Positions 1 to 10,189 of a stretch of 64,000 bases of DNA are shown here, piece by piece (position 1 is the stretch's first letter; every line of letters starts with the position of its first letter). The stretch lies in NCBI GenBank assembly GCA_963580285.1, contig OY757026.1, positions 81,447,817 to 81,511,816 on the forward strand, in the 5' to 3' direction. The translations under genes and the position numbers were made by a program. This DNA comes from Lucinisca nassula. Taxonomy: Eukaryota > Mollusca > Bivalvia > Lucinida > Lucinidae. The notes beneath the pieces were generated by a model. The model searched no databases. It had not been told where the DNA came from and was given only the letters and a program-made list of their open reading frames with translations.

Positions 1-27
1 TCTAACTTGACAGTTTTCAGGAGCCCT

Positions 28-249
28 GGGGCCAGTTGTTCAAAACTAACGATGTCGTTAGTTAACGTATCGTTAAAAATTTAATCATTAAATATGGCAA
101 ATATGCTAAAATTTTTGCTGAAAAAATGTGAGCTTTGCACATTTTTTCAGCAAAAATACCAAAATTTTCGATATTGTACTTGCAGAAGAGTTAACAATTT
201 GACCACTAACGAGCTCGTTAAGCTAACGATGCTTTGAACAACTGGCCCC
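28..249. mobile_element. Short MITE with GGGGCCAGTTGTTCAAA inverted ends
   Basis: The left end GGGGCCAGTTGTTCAAA is repeated inverted at the right end as TTTGAACAACTGGCCCC. The interior is a loose palindrome built on CTAACGATG and CGTTAG blocks. It is about 220 bp, non-coding and non-autonomous. I did not assign a superfamily because no target duplication is clear. Confidence 0.8.
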
Positions 250-882
250 TGGTAATTATTGTCCCAAGTTTGACCAATGTTCACCCTTCATTCATTCATA
301 AGATATTAAAGGTGAAGACAAGCCATTTTCATCCCAAAATTAATTTTGGGGAGTCTGTGACCTCAAAAAATGAGGTCAAGGTCACCAAAATCTAATCTAA
401 TCATGATATAATAAAATTCATCAGTTACAGAGATATAGTGCAAACAAACCATTTTTGGCCTAGAATTGGCAGCTTTTGGGACCTGTGCCATTGAAAATGA
501 GGTCAAGGCCTGCAAAACCTAATGACTGTTTTCCCCCATTTTAACCTTGCAAGTCTGGTCAGAATCCATAAGTTCAGGAGCATCAGAAAGTCTTGATAAG
601 CCCAGGATCAACTCCTTACGTACTTAAGAATGTAACAAGACTTCCTGTTGGGTAGTTTCAAACATATGACGCAATATTCTTCTGTCAGAAAACTTAGGAG
701 ATGATGAAACCTCCCCAAGTAAACATACTGAACACCTCTAAATAGACATGAAATCGCCATAGAAAAGCTGATTTTGTCATCAAGGCTAAGGCTTTAGAAC
801 CCCATTAATGATTGTAGTTTGAAACATAAAAGAAACACAAAATTTGATTTCTTTTTTCCAGTTTCATTTCACAATAAACACC
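250..882. other. Non-coding stretch with degraded GTCAAGGTCA repeat fragments
   Basis: This stretch has no convincing exon. Segments such as 350-400 and 490-520 contain AATGAGGTCAAGGTCA blocks also seen near 54260 and 55570, so it is probably decayed satellite-element sequence. Confidence 0.5.
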
Positions 883-937
883 AACAAGAGCACCGCATGA
901 GGGTGCCAACGCTCGGCTGCAGTTTCTTTTAGAAAAC

Positions 938-2788
938 AACAAGAGTATTGCTGAAACCGATGGATGCTCCCCGAATGTGCAATAGTCGAAACAGGAAACA
1001 TTATTCCATTTAAAGAGGTATACTGTGCATCTCTCACTGTACTTCAAAATGGAGTATAATAAAACCTGTCGGTGGACAGATTAGCTTGCCTGATGGAACT
1101 GTCATACAAACATCAGCAACACAAAAGTCACACAAACATCAGCAACACAAAAGTCAGAATAAATGAAAGGAAGTGATACCATACCCAAAGATCCAAAAAC
1201 ATCAGACGGGTTCGAAGATGGATCTGATCCTATCCCCTTGACTGTCGAAAAACGTCATTTAATCATCTGCCAAGACTAGCTTCTTTCACTTTGATCCAGT
1301 TTATCTGATGGATGACTTGCGATTTTACATCCTTTTTAGCAGTATTTCAGTCAAATTAGAATGATGAGAGGTTAATAATGAAAGGCTGTGTGCAATGGAA
1401 CTCCGTTTACAGTTGGAAAGATTTCTACCTCCAGCAAGTTTTTCTGAAAATAGCTGCAGTGACCTTGACCTTGAGCCAAGGACCCTGAAAGTCAAACTTG
1501 CTCGAGATATTATCATACCCAACATTTGTGTGAAGTTATATTAAAATCCATCAGCAAATGACGACGCTAGAGCGATGACTAAGTTTTTTCTAAAAATAGC
1601 CACAGTGACCTTGATCTTGAGCCCAGGACCCTGAAAGTCAAACTTGCTCAAGGTATTATCATACCCAACAATTGTTTGAAATTAAATTAAAATCCATCAA
1701 TAAATGTAGGCACTAGAGCAATGACAAAGTTTTTTTCTAAAAATAGCCACAGTGACCTTCACCTTGAGCCCAGGATCCTGAAAGTCGAATTTGCTCGAGA
1801 TATTAATATACCCAACATTTGTGGGAAGTTATATCAAAATCCATCAGCAAATGACGATGCTAGAGCGATGACAAAGTTTTTTCTAAAAATAGCTGCAGTT
1901 ACCTTGACCTTGAGCCCAGGACCCTGAAAGTCAAACTTGCTTGAGATATTATCATACCCAACATTTGTGTGAAATTATATTAAAATCCATCAATGAATGT
2001 AGGCACTAGAGCGATGACAGTTTTTTTTCTAAAAATAACCACAATGACCTTGACCCCAGGAGCCTGAAAGTTGAACTTGCTCGAGAGATTATTATACCCA
2101 ACATTTGGGTGAAGTTATATTAAAATCCATCAGCACATGACGATGCTAGAGCGATGACAAAGTTTTTTTATTAAAAAAGCAGCAGTGACCTTGACCTTGT
2201 GCCCAGGACCCTGAAAGTCAAACATTCTCAAGATATCATACCCAGCATTTGTGTGAAGTTCTATTAAAATCCATCCATAAATGTACGCACCATAGTACAA
2301 GTTTTTTCTAGAAATAGCCACAGTGACCTTACACTGCAGCTTTAAAACAAAGTACCATAAGTCTGTGACAAATCATCTAACCAGATAGCACGGATAATAT
2401 GCACATCCCCTATTGCTGCTTAAGATTCCATTGAAGTTTCGTTTAATTTCTTCAAGTAGTTGCTGAGAATTCACGTGGACACGAACGGTACCCTATATAT
2501 TCATGCAGAATTCATCAAAGGGCCATAACTCTTGGAAAAATCATCGAACCAAAACACGCAGGTGATATGTCCATCCACCTTCGATACTTAATATTCCCAT
2601 GAAGTTTCATTAAAATCCGACCAGTAGTTTCTAAGAAGTCGCTTGGACAAGAGCGTGACGGATGCACGGACACACAGTCGAAGCGGTGACTATATGCTCC
2701 CCCGAAATTCTTCGGGGAGCATAAAAATTCTATGCACAGACGAAGCAGCGACTATATGCTCCCCCGAAATTCTTCGGGGAGCATAAAA
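938..2788 (+). mobile_element. Helentron-like element B with 146-bp array and duplicated 3' end
   Basis: The start is AACAAGAGTATTGCTG, followed near 962 by GGATGCTCCCCGAA. The 3' end at about 2695-2726 is a hairpin whose right arm TTCGGGGAGCAT is the inverse of that 5' block, followed by AAAAA. The last 61 bp are duplicated in tandem, giving a second 3' end at 2755-2788. A sister copy with the same 5' region lies at 39005. No protein-coding capacity is visible. Confidence 0.65.
1420..2335. repeat. Satellite array, about 6 units of about 146 bp
   Basis: Units recur at about 1459, 1605, 1752, 1899, 2043 and 2186. Each carries TAGCCACAGTGACCTTGACC, a CCCAGGACCCTGAAAGTC block and a TTTGTGTGAAGTTATATT block. 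It is related to the array at 10190-12410. Short open frames across it are by-products of the repeat. Confidence 0.85.
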
Positions 2789-3007
2789 ATTCTAAGTCGA
2801 AAAAGGGGCATAACTATGCCAAAAATATTTTGAGGGTTATCTCACCTATTGGTATGAGTTCCCCTTTACAAAATGAACAACTAGTCCGAGTTTCAAGTAA
2901 ATATGTTCAGTAATGTCGGAGATATTACAAAATGTCCCAAATTTTTGCATGACGACACTAGAGCTATAATACCTCGTCGTTTTCTTCGAAAACAGCCGAG
3001 CTAAAAA

Positions 3008-3427
3008 TCAAATTTTTCGGTGCCCATTCGGTTAAATAGTGTTTTACACCAAAAAAAAAAAATATATATATCCTCTCTGTGTCCACAATTTAAAATGGAT
3101 TGTGAACACAATTTTATCAACCAACTTGATACAGACAAGTCCCTAAACAGGGCTTAAACTGAACTGGACCTCCCATGGGGACAGTAGCACTTGTTGGAAA
3201 TGAAATGAAGCGCTCAAAGAAGGCCAACTTTTGTTGAGAATCATATTTATTTTAACCAATGACTAAACATCTTACAGGGACACATATAGCTCTGTACAGA
3301 ATACACTTAATCACTATAAACTCTCACTCAAGCAACATGTTGCAATAAGTTAATAACTGGCTATCTGGGAAATTTCATGTAATGCTATACACCGATCATA
3401 CTTCATAGGTAAATATACAAAACTTTT
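3008..3427. other. Unique-looking non-coding stretch
   Basis: It holds a poly-A/TA tract near 3050-3070 and otherwise AT-rich sequence. I saw no exon, splice pair or repeat family. Confidence 0.4.
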
Positions 3428-3654
3428 TTAACCCTTGTCCTGCTTAACCCGGATATGCCTTTTCTTTGAAACAATGTAGATCCAGATCAGATGGCTTCTG
3501 AAGAAGCCATCTGATCAGGATCTACATTGTTTGTCATTCAGGTTGTGAATTTGTTGTAATAATTTTGTTGTAATAATTTGCATCAAGTAATCTGATTGGT
3601 TGATAATCGGTAGTGGGTGTGGCATATATGAATATTCAGCAGGACAAGGGTTAA
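3428..3654. mobile_element. P1 MITE (piggyBac-like), copy 1 of an abutting triplet
   Basis: TTAA flanks a TIR reading CCCTTGTCCTGCT on the left and AGCAGGACAAGGG on the right. The interior holds a near-perfect hairpin, GATCAGATGGCTTCT with its inverse AGAAGCCATCTGATC. TTAA followed by CCC is the known end signature of piggyBac-type elements. Superfamily membership is inferred. Confidence 0.85.
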
Positions 3655-3846
3655 CCCTTATCCCACTGCATAAATTAATTTAACCACTCCCATTGCTGAT
3701 TATCAACCAATCAAATTACTTGATGCAATAAATTTTCTCCAATTCACAAACAGCATGACAAACGGTGTAGATCCTGATCAGATGGCTTCTTCAGAAGCCA
3801 TCTGATCTGGATCTACACCATTTGCAAGGGCAGGATAAGGGTTTAA
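3651..3846. mobile_element. P1 MITE, copy 2 of the triplet
   Basis: It shares the TTAA at 3651 with copy 1 and the TTAA at 3843 with copy 3. It runs in the opposite orientation to copy 1 and is shortened at its right arm (GCAAGGGCAGGATAAGGG). Confidence 0.8.
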
Positions 3847-4054
3847 CCCTTGTCCTGCTGAATATTTAATATGTCACACCCACCACTGATTATCAGCCAA
3901 TCAGATTACTTGATGCAAATTATTGCAACAAATTTTTAAACTGGATGGCAAACAATGAAGATCCTGATCAGATGGCTTCTTCAGAAGCCATCTGATCTGG
4001 ATCTACATTGTTTCAAAGATAAGGCATATCCGGGCTCAGCAGGACAAGGGTTAA
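3843..4054. mobile_element. P1 MITE, copy 3 of the triplet
   Basis: It is complete, from TTAACCCTTGTCCTGCTG to AGCAGGACAAGGGTTAA, and carries the internal hairpin at 3957-4012. Confidence 0.85.
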
Positions 4055-4328
4055 CACTAAATTATGAAGATGTTTGGAATCTAGAACCAATTTTCCGTAT
4101 TTACCCTACATATTCAGATTATACCTCAACTCCGTGCCAAAACTTAGTACAACCTACTATCCAATATTATATTTAACAAGAGGGCCATGATGGCCCTGGA
4201 TCGCTCACCTGATCCATAGTGTAACAAGTGGGCCCCAGAGAGGGCCATTATTGGCCCCAGGGTTTTAATGTGCATAATGTTGAGGGAGGTCTTAAAGGTG
4301 AAGCTTCATACCAAACATCAACAAAGGC

Positions 4329-6812
4329 TATAATTAGAACAATCTTGGCAAAGGTCCACTAGATAAAGCTACACATCAAATTTCAAAGACCTGGGCCTTG
4401 CAGTTTCAGAGAAGAAGATTTTTTTTAAAGATATTCCCTACATAAGCCTATGCAAAACCAAATGGCCCCAGGGCTATATAAATCTATGTAAAAACAAAGG
4501 GCCCCGGCCCGGGGTGGGGGCATTTGTGGCCCCAGGGCTATAATTTGAACAATCTTGGTAGAGGTCCACTAGATAAAGCTCCATACTAAATATCAAAGGC
4601 CTTGGCCTTGCAGTTTCAGAGAAGATTTTTAAAGATTTCCCTATATAAGTCTATGCAAAACCAAAGGGCCCCGGAGCGGGGACATTTTTGGTACCAGGGC
4701 TATAATTTGAATAATTTTGATAGAGGTCCACTAGATGCAGCTTCATACCAAATATCAAAGACCCAGGCCTTGTGGTTTCAGAGAAGAAGATTTTTGAAGA
4801 TTTTCCCCATGTAAGTCTATGTAAAACCATAGGGCCCCAGAGTGGGGGCATTTTTGGCCCCAGGGCTATAATTTTAACAATCTTGGTAGAGGTCCATTAG
4901 ATGCAACTTCATACCAAATTTCAAAGTCCTGGGCCTTGTGGTTTCAGAGAAGATTTTTAAAGATTATCCCTATATAAGTCTATGTAAAACCAAAGGGCCC
5001 CGGGACGGGGCCACTTTTGGCCCCAGCACTATAATTTGAATCATCTTGGTAGGGGTCCTTTAGAAGAAGCTTCATACCAAATATAAAAGACCTAGGCCTT
5101 GTGGTTTCAGAGAAGAAGATTTTTAAAGATTTTCCCTATATAAGTCTATGTAAAACCAAAGGGCCCCTGAGCGGGGGCATTTTTGGCCCAAGGGCTATAA
5201 TTTGAACAATCTTGGTAGGGGTCCACTAGATGAAGCTTCATACAAAATATCAAAGTCCTGGGCCTTGCGGTTTCAGAGAAGAAGATTTTTAAAGATTTTC
5301 CCTATATAAGGCCATGTAAAACCAAAGGGTCCCAGTCGGAGGCTTTTTTTGCCCCAGCACTATAATTTGAACAATCTTGGTAGGGGTCCACTAGATAAAG
5401 CTTAATTCCAAATATCAAAGTCCTGGGCCTTGCAGTTTCAGAGCAGAAGATTTTTAAAGATTTTCCCTATATAAGCCTATGTAAAACCAAAGGGCCCGGC
5501 GGCGGGGACATTTTTGGCCTCAGCACTATCATTTGAATAATCTTGTTAGGGGTCTTTTAGATGAAGCTTCATACCAAATATAAAAGACCTAGGCCTTGTG
5601 GTTTCAGAGAAAAGGATTTTTAAAGATTTTCCCTATATAAGTCTATGTAAAAACAAAGGGCCCCTGAGCGGGGGCATTTTTGGCCCAAGGGCGATAGTTT
5701 GAACAATCTTGGTAGAGGTCCATTGGATGAAGCTTCATTCTAAATATCAAAGTCCTGGACCTTGCGGTTTCAGAGAAGAAGATTTTTAAAGATTTTCCCT
5801 ATATAAGTCTATGTAAAACCAAAGGGCCCCTGAGCAGGGGGATTTTTGGCCCAAGGGCTATAATTTGAACAATCTTGGTAGGGGTCCACTAGATGAAGCT
5901 TCATACAAAATATCAAAGTCCTGGGCCTTGCGGTTTCAGAGAAGAAGATTTTTAAAGATTTTCCCTATATAAGCCTATGTAAAACCAAAGGGCCCCAGGT
6001 GGAGGCTTTTTTTGCCCCAGCACTATAATTTGAACAATCTTGGTAGGGGTCCACTAGATAAAGCTTAATACCAAATATCAAAGTCCTGGGCCTTGCAGTT
6101 TCAGAGCAGAAGATTTTTAAAGATTTTCCCTATATAAGCCTATGTAAAACCAAAGGGCCCGGGGGTGGGGACATTTTTGGCCTCAGCACTATCATTTGAA
6201 TAATCTTGTTAGGGGTCTTTTAGATGAAGCTTCATACCAAATATAAAAGACCTAGGCCTTGTGGTTTCAGAGAAAAGGATTTTTAAAGATTTTCCCTATA
6301 TAAGTCTATGTAAAAACAAAGGGCCCCTGAGCGGGGGCATTTTTGGCCCAAGGGCGATAATTTGAACAATCTTGGTAGAGGTCCAATGGATGAAGCTTCA
6401 TTCTAAATATCAAAGTCCTGGACCTTGCGGTTTCAGAGAAGAAGATTTTTAAAGATTTTCCCTATATAAGGCCATGTAAAACCAAAGGGCCCCGGAACGG
6501 GGGCATTTTTTCCCCCAGCACTATAATTTGAACAATCTTGGTAGGGGTCCACTAGATAAAGCTTAATACCAAATATCAAAGTCCTGGGCCTTGCAGCTTC
6601 AGAGCAGAAGATTTTTAAAGATTTTCCCTATATAAGCCTATGTAAAACCAAAGGGCCCGGGGGCGGGGACATTTTTGGCCTCAGCACTATCATTTGAATA
6701 ATCTTGTTAGGGGTCTTTTAGATGAAGCTTCATACCAAATATAAAAGACCTAGGCCTTGTGGTTTCAGAGAAAAGGATTTTTAAAGATTTTCCCTATATA
6801 AGTCTATGTAAA
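4329..6812. repeat. Array A-i: about 15 units of about 164 bp, with higher-order repeat
   Basis: Units recur on the motif CTATAATTTGAACAATCTTG at about 4540, 4700, 4866, 5030, 5197, 5361, 5529, 5695, 5857, 6024, 6190, 6357, 6519 and 6686. From 5197 onwards, four distinguishable unit types recur in the same order with a period of about 661 bp. The last pair repeats types two and three. Confidence 0.85.
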
Positions 6813-7695
6813 ACTAGAGTGTTCACAAGTTTTTTCTTTAATTTGACCTACTGACCTACTTTTTGACCCGAAAAGACCTTTATTCAAACTTAGCCAAGAT
6901 ATTGTCACAATGACCATTCTGAGCAAGATTAATGATTTAACCAAACTTGTGGCCTCCTGAGTATTCACAAGGTTTTTCTATGATTTGACCTACTGACCTA
7001 CTTTTCAACCGGACATGACCCATATTCAAACTTGACCGAGATATTGTCATGATGATCATTCTGAGCAAGTTTGATTATGATTGGACCAAAATTGTGGCCC
7101 CTAGGGTGTTCACAAGGTTTTTATATGATTTGACCCGCTGACCTACTTTTTAACCCGATATGACCCATATTCGAACTGGACTGAAATATTGTCACAATGG
7201 TCATTCTGAGCAAGTTTCATGATAATTGGACCAAAACAGTGGCCTTCAGAGTGTTCACAAGGTTTTTCTATGATTTGACCTACTGACCTACTTTTTGACC
7301 GGACATGACCCATATTCGAACTTGACCAAGATATTGTCATGATGATCATTCTGAGCAAGTTTGATTATGATTGGACCAAAATTGTAGCCTCTAGGGTGTT
7401 CACAAGGTTTTTCTATGATTTGACCCGCTGACCTACTTTTTAAGCCGACATGATCCATATTCAAACTTCACTAAAATATTGTCACAATGATCATTCTGAG
7501 CAAGTTTGATGATGATTGGACCAAAATTGTGGCCTCTCGAGTGTTCACAAGGTTTTTCTATGATTTGACCTACTGACCTACTTTTTTACCCGACATGACC
7601 CAAATTCGAACTTGACCGAGATATTGTCATGATTATCATTCTGAGCAAGTTTGATGATAATTGGACCAAAACTGTGGCCTCTAGTGTGTTCACAA
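6812..7695. repeat. Array A-ii: six units of about 145 bp
   Basis: GTTCACAAGG recurs at about 6831, 6963, 7108, 7254, 7399, 7544 and 7688. Each unit carries GATTTGACCTACTGACCTAC and CATTCTGAGCAAG. The array starts with ACTAGAGTG, close to the AACTAGA ends of other elements here, so it may be a second element fused into A. Confidence 0.85.
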
Positions 7696-7815
7696 GAAAA
7701 AGTTTACGCACGGACGACGCACGACGCACGACGCACGACGACGCCGGACATCTTACTGTCACAAAAGCTCACCATGACCTTCGGTCAGGTAAGCTAAAAA
7801 TACCTGGATGAGTGG

Positions 7816-7882
7816 CGAACAGTGTAGACCCTGATGGGATGCTGCATTCTGTGCCATCTTGTCAGGGTCTACACTGTTTGCT
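7816..7882. repeat. Isolated MITE-type hairpin core
   Basis: GAACAGTGTAGACCCTGAT pairs with GTCAGGGTCTACACTGTT around a GC-rich loop. It is the core seen in the TTAA MITEs without their terminal arms. Confidence 0.6.
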
Positions 7883-7964
7883 CAGGTGTGCCTGTCCGAA
7901 TACACGTGGTAAAACCGGTAGCCATTTTCACAGTTCCAGGTAAGAAGTAATGAGGATTGTTTTG

Positions 7965-8435
7965 GGATACTTGTTTCTCCAAGAAAAAATATGTTGTGGG
8001 TACTTGTTAGAATCGCCTCAACATGAAAAAAATATGTTGTGGGTACTTGTTAGAATCGCCTCAACATGAAAAAATATGTTGTGGGTACTTGTTAGAATCG
8101 CCTCAACCTGAAAAAATATGATGTGGGTACTTGTTAGAATCGCCTCAACATGAAAAAATATGTTGTGGGTACTTGTTAGAATTGCCTCAACATGACAAAA
8201 TATGCTGTGGGTACTTGGTAGAATCGCCTCAACATGAAAATATGTTGTGGGTACTTGTTAGAATCGCCTCAACAAAAAATATGTTGTGGGTACTTGTTAC
8301 AATCGCCTCAACAACAAAAAATGTTGTGGGTACTTGTTAGAATCGCCTCAACATGAAAAAATATGTTGTGGATACTTGTTAGAATCGCCTCATTGAGGCG
8401 ATTCTAACAAGTACCCACAACATATTTTTCTATCA
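7965..8435. repeat. Q-family tandem array, about ten 41-bp units, ending in an inverted copy
   Basis: The unit ATGTTGTGGGTACTTGTTAG plus AATCGCCTCAACATGAAAAA recurs about every 41 bp from 7988 to 8385. The last unit meets an inverted copy at 8395-8430 to form a hairpin. Elsewhere this sequence occurs as single palindromes. Confidence 0.85.
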
Positions 8436-8517
8436 AGAAATAATGAAAAAATATCCGCCCACTATCCTCGTTAATCCTGGTTATCTGGAGCTATGCTTTT
8501 TGATTGGATAGAAAATG

Positions 8518-8800
8518 CTTGGCCCCCGCCCATCAGGACTTGGAGAAAAAGACTGGGATGCAAGGTGCTTGAAAAGCAGAGCTGAAACCGCACGCGAGTA
8601 CTGGTAAACTACTGATCTAAGCCTGCCCATGCAAAGTGGTGCAAGTCGGACCATCCATGCATATAAACCCTTTTGGTTTCATTGAGTGGTAGTGCTTGAG
8701 ATTTCATTTAATCTCAGTGTCGAGTAAAAGTCCCACAAAACTGGAGGCAATGGCTAAATAGTGTTGACGGGTACATTAAAGCTCAATTCAAACAAACAAA
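8518..8800 (+). mobile_element. S2 SINE, plus orientation
   Basis: It shows the family order: GCAGAGCTGAAACCG, GATCTAAGCCTGCCC, GGTTTCATTGAG, AAAGTCCCACAAAACTGGA, GTGTTGACGGG, then a tail of CAAACAAACAAAAACAAAA. Body and tail are clear; the promoter head is weak. Confidence 0.75.
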
Positions 8801-8919
8801 AACAAAAGGCTGTTGTTATATCTTTACATGTTCCATAAACCGACAGACAGGTAACAAGTCAAGGTAGTACATTGATTGGTTGATTCAGGACTGTTAAAAA
8901 TCAATACTGAATTCATGCA

Positions 8920-9117
8920 GGTTTTGTTTGAATAATTTGAGATTTCATGTCCCCGTCAACACTGTATAGGTCATTTTGGAGACATTGCTTCCAATTTTGT
9001 GGGACTTTAACCCGACACTGAGATAAAATGACATCTCATGCCCTGTCTCCCAAAGAAACCAATGGATGTTCCAACTCACACAGCTTTGCCTGGGCATGCT
9101 TAGATCATCTAAGCTTT
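8920..9117 (-). mobile_element. S2 SINE, minus orientation, truncated
   Basis: It is the reverse complement of the family body from the GTTTTGTTTGAATAATTTGAG tail to GCTTAGATCATCTAAGC. It faces the copy at 8518-8800 across 120 bp, so the two can pair as an inverted repeat. Confidence 0.75.
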
Positions 9118-9399
9118 AGATTTCTGGATCAGATTGTATAGCATTCCCAAGTTAAGCCATTAACAATTTTGGCATTTGAAAAGTGAGTACCAGCAAATGA
9201 TAAACAGCAAAAATGGGTTATTAACAAAATCTACTGTTATTTTTTGTGACACGAAAAAAGAAGAAAAACTAGAAATGGTGTTTGTAAAACACAATGCCCC
9301 CAACCTTTGCTTGACCTTAGCTGGCAAAATATTCAACAAATATTGTAAAAGACTCAAAAACATACAACAAGAATTCCCAAGAAGGCTATGTCGCGCCTG

Positions 9400-10010
9400 T
9401 GGGGGCGCAAAGTCACCAAACCATGAAATCTAGGTCAAGGTCAAACATGGATGCCTGCATAAAAATTTCACTCCTAGTTGCAAGCATGTACCAAGTCACT
9501 CTTAAAAAACAGACTCTTACATCAGGGTCAAAGTTAGGGTTGTCACACTATTTTACAAAGTCAGTGAACCATAAAATGTAGGTCAAGGTCAGAAATGGAT
9601 ACTTGCATTGAAGTTTCAATTCCTAAATGCAAGCTTGTACCAAATACAATTACTGAAGCTCTAATGGATCTTGAGAAATGGACTCTTACATTAGATAGAA
9701 AGTCAGGGTGGTCGCAATAATTCACAAAGTCAGTGAACCATGAAATATGGTAAAAAGTCAAATATGGATGCTTGCGTTGCAGTTGGAATTCCTAGATGCA
9801 AGTTTGTACCAATTATAATTTAAAAAGCTTTAATAGTTTTCGAGAAATGGTGAAAGTCAGGGTGGTCGCAATAATTCATGAAGTCAGTGAACCATGAAAT
9901 ATAGGTCAATGTCAGATATGGATGCTTGCGTTGAAGTTGCAATGCCTGGATGCAAGTTTGTACCAAGAATGATTAATAAAGCTCTAATAGTTCTCAAGAT
10001 ATGGACTTGC
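9400..10010. repeat. Array C1-i: about four degenerate units of 150-168 bp
   Basis: GTGAACCATGAAAT-type blocks recur at about 9415, 9566, 9734 and 9890, each followed by AGGTCAAGGTCA-like sequence and GATGCAAGTTTGTACCAA. Confidence 0.75.
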
Positions 10011-10189
10011 TGACAAGATTTTATTAAAAAAAAACAAGGCATCGCATGCGATACAAATCCCCTCGCACAAGACAACTTCGTGTGTGGAAAACACTGAAAT
10101 GGCAAAAGTCCAACTTGCTTTAGATATTATCATATGCAACATTTGTGTAAAGTTTGTTTAAAAATCCATCCATAAATGTAGGTTCTAGA

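Larger units (their letters stand above)
883..3007 (+). mobile_element. Helentron/HINE-like element H, interrupted by element B
   Basis: The 5' end at 883 begins AACAAGAGCACCGCATG with a small palindrome (GCACC...GGGTGC). The remaining part at about 2789-3007 ends in a hairpin (GTTTTC TTC GAAAAC) followed by CTAAAAA. A short uninterrupted relative is at 56521-56717 with the same two ends. The split is therefore read as insertion of element B at about 938. The class assignment is inferred from structure only. Confidence 0.6.
4175..7798 (+). mobile_element. Element A, copy 1: 3.6-kb Helentron-like, two satellite arrays
   Basis: The 5' end is AACAAG then AGGGCCATGATGGCCCT (palindrome), then GATCGCTCACCTGATCC. 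The 3' end is a hairpin, GCTCACC with its inverse GGTAAGC, followed by TAAAAA. The 5' CTCACCTGA block is the inverse of the 3' TCAGGT(G/A)AG block. The interior holds two arrays and a CGACG-rich microsatellite at about 7710-7750. A nearly identical copy lies at 34083-37708 with unrelated flanks, so this unit moves. No open frame of useful size is present. Confidence 0.8.

Noticed and set aside
8131..8340. Cysteine-rich repeat protein (QHDKICCGYL units)
   Set aside because: It is the Q-family minisatellite read in one frame; the unit length is not a multiple of three throughout.
7965..8435. CRISPR-like array
   Set aside because: The spacing is regular but the whole 41-bp unit repeats with no unique spacers, and the setting is a eukaryotic genome.
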